From: Leptodactylus fallax
Lineage: Eukaryota > Chordata > Amphibia > Anura > Leptodactylidae
Assembly: GCA_947044405.1 (NCBI GenBank)
Contig: CAMRHE010000011.1
Span: 9,919,001 to 9,983,000, forward strand
Direction: 5' to 3'
Length of the DNA: 64,000 bases
The notes beneath the pieces are model-generated. The model was given only the letters and a program-made list of their open reading frames with translations. It had not been told where the DNA came from and made no database searches. Position numbers and translations under genes: made by a program. Shown here piece after piece: positions 56,173-64,000 of the stretch. Within the stretch, counting starts at the first letter, position 1, and each line of letters begins with the position of its first letter.

Positions 56173-57452
56173 ATGCCCAGGAAGCGAAAATCTGCGGTGA
56201 AGCCGCAAAAACTCCTGGATTTCTTCTTTTCTCCTGGTGGGGGAGAGGACCGAGATGGCGCTGGACCGCGCACAGAAACAGCCTCCAGGGCCTTGACTCC
56301 TTCTCGGGACCCTCCGGAGGAGACGCGTTCTCCGCGCAGCGGAGAGCGCTGTCGGCCCCGTCTCTGCCGCAGCTCCTGGAAAGTGCGGGCTCGGGGTCGC
56401 CTGGTTCTCCCTCCCGGTGGGCCGGGAGGGATGCAGATAACGGGCCTGCTCAAAATGGCGCTGAGGGGCCTGCAGCTGCACACAACCCAGGGATGCAGCC
56501 TTCGCCTACTGTGAGCCCGGTTAAACAAAAGCCCAGGCTTCAAAACGCTGATCTGCAGGGAGAAGAGGTGAGCGACAATATACAACATACCCCTCCATCT
56601 ATTGATTTCTTTGCAGATATACCAGCGACAGAGAGTTTGCTAACTGAGGCTTCCATGAAAAATATGCTTATGGCCTTTTGTAAGTCATTAAAGACAGACA
56701 TGTCCCTTATGATGAAACCGCTAGATAGAGTTCTTCAAGAGCTAAAAAGCCGTACGGTACATGTTGAATCTAAAATGGCGGAGTTTGCTGCATCACATAA
56801 TGTTCTTATAGATGCGCACTACGACGTGGAAAGAGATGTGTCCTTCCTTAAAGCGAGGATAGCTGACTTAGAAGATCGATCCAGAAGAAATAATCTAAAA
56901 TTTAGAGGGATCCCGGAATCAATTCCTCCAAAAGATTTAACTGTTTTCCTCCAAGATATGATCAGATCACTAATACCGAATCTCACGAAAATGGATTTAA
57001 CTATTGACAGAGCTCACAGAGTTCCGAGACACTCACATCTAGATGAAACCGTACCCAGGGATGTTCTGGCAAAGATACATTTCTACAGTACTAAAGAGCT
57101 GGTTCTGCTGACCTCACGAAAGACAGGCCGCCTACCTGAACCATACCACAAGATTTCCATTTATTCGGATCTCTCAGCTACAACATTGCAAATTAGGCGA
57201 CAATTTATCCCTATTACTACGGCATTACGTCAACACCACATTTTGTATAAATGGGGATTCCCGGTCCGAGTGATCGTCTCTCGCAACAATCACGTCCATG
57301 TAATTAAGACTCTGGAGGAAGGGAAAAAATTGCTAATTGCATGGAATATTCCGATGGTTGATCCTCCACTCAAAAATTCACCCGGTCCAATGTCAGATGG
57401 TTGGCGCCAAGCGAAAACCCAAAGACGTCCGCAAAGAGGGCTACAAAGCTAG
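56173..57452 (+). pseudogene. L1 ORF1 protein of copy 2, with PIP-box-like N-terminus and a frameshift
   Basis: The start at 56173 reads MPRKRKSAVKPQKLLDFFF. This frame ends at 56514, while the main part is in another frame from before 56493 to 57452, so there is one shift in the GC-rich linker (56240-56480). The main part has a coiled coil ending in LKARIADLEDRSRRNNLKF, the RRM-like domain (RGIPESIPPKD; TIDRAHRVPR), and the C-terminal domain with YHKISIYSDLSATTLQIRRQ. Conserved residues in all copies suggest that the ORF1 start is real. QKLLDFFF fits the PCNA-binding consensus. Confidence 0.75.
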
Positions 57453-57744
57453 GGACTCACTTATCCTGGATTCCATATGTTTGTTGCTGTTGAACTAATC
57501 CCCCCAAGATCACGACAGCTGCCGGTCCGCTGTACTCTGTTCTTTTTCTTTCTATGTTTTTTTTCCTTGATACAGCTAAGATGGGTTGTCCATCGGTTCT
57601 GTAGTTTCTATGGTCTGTTTCCTTTCTGGTTCTGGCACACTGGGCGAAATGAATACAAATGGCGGAGTCAACTCCACCATGCAGGGACGTCCTTTGTTGT
57701 GGGCAAGTGTGGTAAGACTCTTAATGCATTAATAATTGTATATT

Positions 57745-60700
57745 ATGGTACTTAAAGTTATGTATATGGATGTCAGAGGGTTGAACTCTCCTCAAAAAAG
57801 GACCAACTTATGGCGCGAGACCAATGCTGTGACATTCTTGCAGTACAAGAAACCCACCTCTTGAAAGCAGATGCTTCTCGCATTCAACACCCAGCGTATC
57901 CAAATGTATTCCATGCTCACTATTCCTCGAAATGCAGAGGGGTGTTGATTGGAATTAGGGACTCAGTAGCGTTTCAACTATTGTCACAATATGCAGACCC
58001 GGGGGGGCGATTTATAATACTGACGTGCATTCTCAACAGTGTTACTTATACGCTGGTATCAGCCTACGCCCCTAACAGGAAACAGGTGGCATTTTTAGGG
58101 AGACTGGTAAAAGCGGTGGAAAAAAGGAAGCAGGGATGTCTCATATTGATGGGAGATTTTAATATGGCTCCGGACCCGGTGGTGGACACCACTTCGGGAG
58201 GGTTGACACGTCACCCCTCTTTTTCGCAAGCGCTATGGCGCCATGAATTATTTGACGTCTGGCGTATTCTCCACAATACAGAGAGAGACTATACATATTT
58301 CTCTTCTGTACATAATAGTTACTCACGGATAGATTTATTTCTACTTGAGCAATCCAGCCTCCCTATGGTTTTAAAATCTGATATCTCAGTAATCACTTGG
58401 TCAGACCATGCAGCAATAACCTTGACCTTAGCAGAAAAATATGAATGCCCAAGAGCGTTCGTATGGTGGTGTAACGAATTCTTAATGTCACAACCGAAAT
58501 TAAGAGCAACTTTAGAGAACGATCTGAAGAATTCTTTCTGATTAATGCCCCTTCTGCCCCTAGTCCTGATATACTGTGGAACTCTCACAAGGCTTTTATT
58601 AGAGGAACGTTCATTCACCTGGGGCATATAGAAAAGAAAAACAGATTGGCAGAGATGGATAGATTGCTCCACCAGATAAGATCCATTGACAACAGTAATA
58701 AAAAGTCCCCCTCTCCATCCAATGCAGCGAAATTGATGACATTACTCCATCAACTGACAGCTTGTTTATTGCATAAATACGAGAAAAATCTAAAACGGAC
58801 CAAAGCTACATATTATTCTCAGTCCAATAAAGCAGGCAAACTCCTAGCTTCAAAACTTAAACAAAAGAATGCGAAATCCAGAATTCAATTCCTTCACAGT
58901 AAGGATGGGGCATATAAAATATACGACCCAAGAGACATAGCTGACGCATTTAGATCATTTTACGAAGGTCTCTATAATATCGCGGAAGACACAGCGGTAA
59001 CTCCCCCAACGAGTTGCGACATTGAGCGCTTCCTTGCAGCTGCCCGTTTGCCTAAGCTCACTGAGTCACAACTGGACTCTTTAAATACACCCGTTACTGC
59101 GGAGGAGCTGTTGTCGGTTATTAAATCGCTGCCTTCTCATAAATCGCCGGGCCCTGATGGCCTCACTAATGAATACTACAAACAATTTTTCCCAATCCTG
59201 AAGGACCCGTTGATGTCCTTCCTGGAGGCCGCGATTGAATCTGGTACTCTCCCCCAAAAGAAAACCAAGAAGCCTTAGTGGTTACGCTGCCAAAACCGGG
59301 GAAACCGGCCACTAGCCCCCAAAATTTCCGACATTTCTTTATTGAATTCTGACTTGAAAATCTATGCTAAATTAATAGTAACTAGATTAGCAGCTTGTCT
59401 TCCGAGCTTGATAAATAATGACCAAGTGGGATTTGTCAAAGGGAGGCAATCTTACGATAATACTAGACGCATTCTGAACCTCATGCATCACATTGATTGT
59501 AGGAGAGTGGAGGCGGTGATCCTCGCATTGGATGCTGAGAAGGCGTTTGATCGCATTTGCTGGTCGTATGCCTTCTCGGTACTCAGATCTATGGGATTTT
59601 CTGGAGCTATCTTGAGAGCGATAAAGGCGCTATACTCTGCACCTTCTGCGAGAGTGTTCAGCAATGGAGTGGTATCGGACCCTTTTCTGATAACAAATGG
59701 GACCAGACAGGGATGCCCCCTGTCGCCCCTGATATTTGTTCTTTCCATGGAACCATTGGCCCAAACACTTAGACTAGATACGGGAATAAGGGGCATTGAT
59801 ATAAGGCATAAAACTCATCTTATATCACTCTACGCTGATGATATTATTCTCACCATGTCTAAGCCACAAACATCTATCCCTCGCTTAATGGATACTATTA
59901 CGGAGTTTGGGCAATTGTCGTTTTATAAACTGAACATGGCCAAATCACAAGCGCTACCTTTGAATGTCCCTCCTTCTTTGCTTCATCAGTTGAAGTCGAA
60001 CTATGACTTTGATTGGAGGGAAGACAATGTCCAATACCTGGGGACCCAGATGACAAAATCTTTAGGGACCCTTTATAGAAGTAACTATATACCAATGTTA
60101 AAACTACTACAAGAAGAGACGGAGCGAATGTCAAAAACAGATACCTCTTGGATAGGCAGAGTAGCGGCCTTCAAAATGTTGCTACTACCTAGACTTTTAT
60201 ATTTGTTTCGCACGCTCCCGATATCAATTCCGGTTTCCTTCTTTGAAACAGCACAAAGGGTGATTTCAAAGTATATATGGAATGGGAAGAGACCCAGAGT
60301 CAACAAGAGCTTCCTATTTAAGCAAAAGGAGGCAGGAGGGCTGGGAGTTCCACTGATAAGAAACTATTATATAGCCTCGCTGGTTACTCAGTGCGCTAGG
60401 TGGAAATCAATGGACACCGCGGTCCCATGGCTACACATAGAGCAGGCATTTATAGCTCCTCTAAAATTGGAAGATGCGCTGTGGTTGCCCTTCTGGAACA
60501 TTTCAGCTCCTGGATCCTTCTCCCCGGTCATGGTTGCCTCATTGGCGGCATGGAAGTTAATGCACGGGAAAGCTAACCTATGAAACATTTTCATATTTCT
60601 GAAATGCCTCTGTCACTAATGACATGGGTAATCGATGATTTAGAAATCTCAGACTGGGAATCGAGAGGTATTACGCAGATTTCTCACTTATATTGCGACA

Positions 60701-61533
60701 CTAAACAACCTATACCGTTTGCAGATATAAGACAGCAATATGGGGTCCCTAATAGTGATTTCCTTAAGTACTTTCAAATATGGCACGTCGTGTCTAAACA
60801 TCCTGTGACACTTTTGCCCCATAGTGGTGCACTTTTCACATGGTTATCAACCAAGGTGAGAGGGTTGCGTTTTCTATATGACAGAATGGACGAACTTTCA
60901 ACCTTTACTAGATCTACCCCATTCCGTTATTGGGAGAGAGACTTAGGGATAGCCATCACCCTAGAGGAATGGCAGCAGGCAATTAGGCTCATCCATGCAT
61001 CCTTAAAGTGTAGTACACATATAGAGACAGCCATGAAAATTATCTTACGATGGTATAGGACCCCGACTATGTTACAGTTAGCTTATCCCTCAGAATCAGG
61101 GAATTGTTGGAGGGAATGTGGAGGAAGAGGATCCCTTCTCCATATTTTGGGGAAATGCCCCATAATTCAAAGATACTGGGTCAGGGTTTTTGAGATGCGC
61201 TCAGAGATACTCGACTTCCGACTCCAATACACCCCTGACCTGGCTATTTTGATAATCGGAATTCCCAATGCACTGAAAGCACACAGAAAACTTATATGCA
61301 AAATTTTGACCATAGCCAAATTGATGTTAGTGCAGAGATGGAAGACAGTAGCTCCTCCGCCTATGTCGGATATGCTAATGGCAGTAAATAATACATACAT
61401 ATATGAAAGAATACTAGCACTGGGAAATAACTCCTTCCATAGCTTTGAGAAGATTTGGGAAGCATGGATCTATTCCAGGTTCGCTCTGAAAGAGGACAAA
61501 GCTGTTACAGGAAACCTGGGAGGGAGGATGTAG
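57745..61533 (+). pseudogene. L1 ORF2 of copy 2, five frameshifts
   Basis: Compared with copy 1 the frame is broken near 57820, 58527, 59253, 59330 and 60573. Pieces are 57745-57820, 57810-58541 (endonuclease: AVQETHLLKAD, SAYAPNRKQ, MGDFNMAPD, WSDHAAI), 58535-59278 (pre-RT and SPGPDGLTNEYYK), 59342-60583 (LDAEKAFDRICW, GTRQGCPLSPLIF, LYADDIIL) and 60580-61533 (C-terminus with CWRECGGRGSLLHILGKC). The single-base indels look like post-insertion decay, not a programmed shift. Confidence 0.88.
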
Positions 61534-62459
61534 TGCCGTGTGGATGGGGGCTTAGCTTGCTAAAATCGGAGCAGACGGAACAGAGGAGGAGTAAGAAACA
61601 GGAAAGGACGAAACTGAGTGTCGATACATACACACAAACATAGGCCCTATAACCAAGGGAAGGTCGGAAATGAGGAACATGTTCTAGGAGGGATTCATGG
61701 TAGCCCGTTAAGTGTGCCCGAAAGTTATTGTTATAGTTATAGTTTACTATGTTAGTATTTTAAATATCTGTCTTATTGATGTATAGCCTGGGAATGTATC
61801 TTGGAAGGAAGCATTGTATTGTTTCGCAAATTATATTATACTGTATACCAAGGTGCACCACAATATATGTCAATTGTGTTCTTTATCTTATTTTCTTGAA
61901 AATGCAAATAAAAATTATTGAAACTAAAAACCCATTCAAATGAATGGGTTTTTAACCAATGCGTCGCTAACCTGTCGCTATCCGATGCCAATCCCGTTCC
62001 CCGAGATTTTCACTGAAGCGCAGGTGTGAACCCACCCTTAGTTGAGCTTACATTTCAATGTGATCCTTTAGCAAAATGATTCATATTTGGGCTGGACATG
62101 GGACTAAGTGTAATCTGCAGTAAGCCTGCTTTGTGGGGGCAGCCTAGTCTTTTTGTTGAAGAAATCCAAACTAATTTTTACAGTCTTATTGAAATAAATG
62201 AAGGCAAATTTAGCTGCCATATTCTACTTTGCACAGGTAATTGCTGACCTTTGGCCTGGATACTTAGACATTGTGCCTCATGTTCCTACCACCTCCCAGT
62301 GCATTCTCCCGTCCGACTGCATTTACATGGACGATTAGAGAGAGATTGCCACCTGGAGCAGCACTGCCATTTGTTTAAAACAGCAGAGAGAGTCCTGTGC
62401 CAGATAGATATGCCTTGGGTGCCGACTCCGGCACCAGTGCCAGGGGTTGCTGACCCCTG

Positions 62460-63650
62460 GTCTAGCATCTCCAGTATATGTCGATGTCTGAAAGACCTCA
62501 TGTAAATAGCTAGACTAGTGATCTGTAACACCTTGATATTAGCTTGTAATGGGGTTTTTTTCACAACCTGACACAGATGGTGAAGCCATGGGCATGTTTC
62601 AAAATGAAGGAGGTTTCGTCCTCCAAAAGGGAGATCCCAAGCTCAATTTCCCATGAAAAAAGAAAATCTGGTGATAAAAAGGTGATAAAAAGGGATAGCA
62701 GCCTGGAAATGGATTTGGAGGTCTGGAGTTTTGCCGCAAAGATTCTTTCAAATAGCGTAAGCGGTCTGATGGTCAGATATTGTATAGAAAATTTGTGGAG
62801 ACACTCTAATAAGTGCTTAATATGTTGGAAATTTAAGTGAGTCTTGAGGAGCAAAGAGGCGAGGTGAGACTGAGACATGGGGCTTTTGCCCAGTATTTCC
62901 AATAGCGATTTATCTCCTAACTTGTCCCATAAATCTAAATGTCGGTTTGTTATTCCAGATTAACTGAGGGAGCAAGTTTACAGACATGAGTGGGGATGGA
63001 ACGGAGGATAACGAGGGCTACAACTCTCTCCATATGTGGCACATACCACCCAGTAAGTCTACCATTAGTTTCAGTCAGGAAACCACAGATATCTCAGAAT
63101 ATCCATAACAGGCCCACATGAGCCAGTATAGTGTCTTCTATCTTATGGAGTGTGCTAACTCTGCAAATTTCTGAGTTGAATTGCTTTATAATATTGCTGA
63201 ATATCAGGTAAACCAAAGCCCCCAAGCGACAATTTCCTGGCTAACAGAGCATATGCCAGTCTGGGTCTGTGTTGCTGCCATACAAAACTAGAGAAGAATG
63301 CTCTGACAATTTAAAAAAAAACAAACAAACAAACAAAAAAAAAAAAACCGTGGTAAATTAATTGGGACTATTTGCAAATGGTATAACACTTTAGGGACCA
63401 TATAAGTCTGTAGTAGATTCTTCTTGCCACTCCAGGAGATTATTGGCTTCTCATAGGGTTGGAGCACCATCTGGATTTCCTTAATAAGAGGTTTAAAATT
63501 AAAGTCAAATAAGTCTTCAGGTTTTGCTGTGAGGTTGATCCCCACATATTTTATTTTGGAGGAGGACCAGACATATGGCAAATTGTCTGATAAGTGACAA
63601 AGTTACATTTAATACTTTAGATTTATTAAAGTTTACTTTATAGCTTCATA
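62460..63650 (-). pseudogene. L1 ORF2 remnant (end of RT and beyond) of host L1 #3
   Basis: In reverse, text from about 63650 reads SYKVNFNKSKVLNV, then KIKYVGINLTAKPEDLFDFN and ISWSGKKNLLQTYMVPKVLY (63288-63581), the region after the RT catalytic box in L1-group ORF2. An A-rich run at 63312-63348 (plus strand) is a later expansion. Further left the frame is broken by stops but shows the LGGLGLP-like and C-terminal blocks to about 62570. Confidence 0.65.
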
Positions 63651-63654
63651 AATA

Positions 63655-64000
63655 TAATAATAATAATAATAATAGTCCTTTAATACTCCCGCAATGGGGA
63701 AATTCAGTGTGTTACAGCAGCAAAGATAAGCAGATTCAAATACAAATACAACATGTACAGGAATGTTCCAAGGTGAGAGGCATTACATTGATAGTAGACA
63801 GACAGATAGGACGTAGCAGAGGGGGGGGGGGATTTAACAGGCAGAAAGATATTTCAGTTCTCTGTGTATAATGATCTCCGCTTAGGTCGGTGTTGGTTGT
63901 ACAGCCTAACCGCGGTGGGGAGGAAAGACTTCCAATAGCGCTCCTCACACTTAGGGTGGAACAGTTGGTCACTGACAGTACTGCCCAGCGCGATCACAGT
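63655..64000 (-). mobile_element. L2-clade LINE 3' end, continues past the right edge
   Basis: On the minus strand, coding text ends with LFHPKCEERYWKSFLPTAVR (about 63895-63960) and the 3' UTR ends GAATTTCCCCATTGCGGGA followed by an (ATT)n tail at 63656-63678, typical of L2 3' ends. A G-run at 63822-63832 breaks the frame. It cuts host L1 #3 on its 5' side. Confidence 0.8.

Larger units (their letters stand above)
56031..61925 (+). mobile_element. Full-length L1-group LINE (L1 copy 2) with 14-bp TSD
   Basis: AAAAACCCATTCAA flanks both sides (56017-56030 and 61926-61939). The 5' end has the family G-start (GGGCGGAGTC) and the 3' end is AATAAAAATTATTGAAACT, not a long poly-A. Length is 5895 bp, with ORF1 and ORF2 in the usual order. 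ORF2 has at least five frameshifts compared with copy 1, so this copy is dead. It gives the 5' and 3' boundaries of the family. Confidence 0.92.
55732..62037. mobile_element. Harbinger-type MITE, interrupted by a full-length L1
   Basis: The ends GGGTGGGTTTACACCTGCGC and GCGCAGGTGTGAACCCACCC are inverted, with TTA on each side (55729-55731 and 62038-62040), fitting the 3-bp TSD of PIF/Harbinger. Inverted text continues inward (ATTTTCAC / GTGAAAAT, CGATAGCGACAGGTTAGCGA and its reverse). A further internal palindrome at 55850-56016 includes CCGACGAAAAAAAAGG and its partner. There is no protein. The L1 entered at AAAAACCCATTCAA. Confidence 0.82.
55383..62459. mobile_element. hAT-type non-autonomous element with 8-bp TSD, hosting a MITE and an L1
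   Basis: GTCTAGCA occurs directly before (55375-55382) and after (62460-62467), an exact 8-bp TSD as hAT transposases make. The ends are inverted: CAGGTGTCAGCAACC at the left, and GGTTGCTGACCCCTG at the right. Own sequence is 55383-55731 and 62041-62459; it has no transposase frame. The rest is the MITE with the L1 inside. Confidence 0.85.
50546..63650 (-). mobile_element. Old L1-group LINE (host L1 #3) carrying two nests of insertions
   Basis: On the minus strand the ORF2 RT and C-terminal region lies at 62460-63650, continues at 54935-55382, and the 3' UTR ends at a T-run (poly-A in element sense) at 50546-50569, with AATAAAAACAG-like text just upstream of it. Interrupting sequences are the solo LTR with PLE pair (50637-54934) and the hAT nest (55383-62459). 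The 5' side is cut near 63650 by an L2. Orientation and L1-like text on both sides of each insertion support one parent copy; decay is heavy. Confidence 0.6.

Overview
The window is a stretch of vertebrate repeat DNA, most likely from a frog or toad. The mix of elements is what points there: L1, L2 and CR1 LINEs, Penelope-like elements (PLEs), Ty1/copia and Ty3/gypsy LTR elements, several Tc1/mariner lineages, a hAT, a Harbinger-type MITE and repeat families I associate with anurans. I found no convincing host gene, tRNA, rRNA, CRISPR array or bacterial feature. Nearly all long reading frames belong to transposons, and most are broken. || Layout, left to right. 1-2850: an L2 LINE (minus) against a CR1 LINE (plus). 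2851-5490: old DNA repeat and an L1 5' fragment. 5500-10100: a decayed PLE (minus) split by a 2.7-kb element at 6105-8805 and by a solo LTR at 9468-10007. The 2.7-kb element has inverted ends and an intact two-exon gene of an unclassified, probably transposase, family. 10935-27512: one old L1 (plus) carrying five later insertions: a gypsy element with integrase ahead of reverse transcriptase, a PLE fold-back, an L1 fragment, a short (AAT)n repeat and a young copia element. 27540-36745: a second decayed PLE (plus) and Tc1-like elements, an inverted CR1 pair with a MITE in it, and an internally deleted L1. 36748-44900: a second copia element whose middle has been replaced by a near-complete L1. 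45162-50512: a TTAA-ended repeat with an LTR-like insert, a 31-bp minisatellite and a Tc1 element. 50546-63650: a third old L1 (minus) holding a solo LTR (itself holding a head-to-head PLE pair) and a hAT > MITE > full-length L1 nest. 63655-64000: the 3' end of another L2. || Insertion order can be read from exact target-site duplications (TSDs), which I located for most of the nested elements. The points of most interest are the intact two-exon gene with a heat-shock-element-like promoter; hammerhead-ribozyme-like motifs next to PLE sequences; the initiator-tRNA anticodon-arm primer sites of both copia elements; the integrase-first gypsy order; and a PCNA-binding-like peptide at the start of an L1 ORF1 protein. 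All identifications are by eye from sequence and remembered family features; no database search was run.
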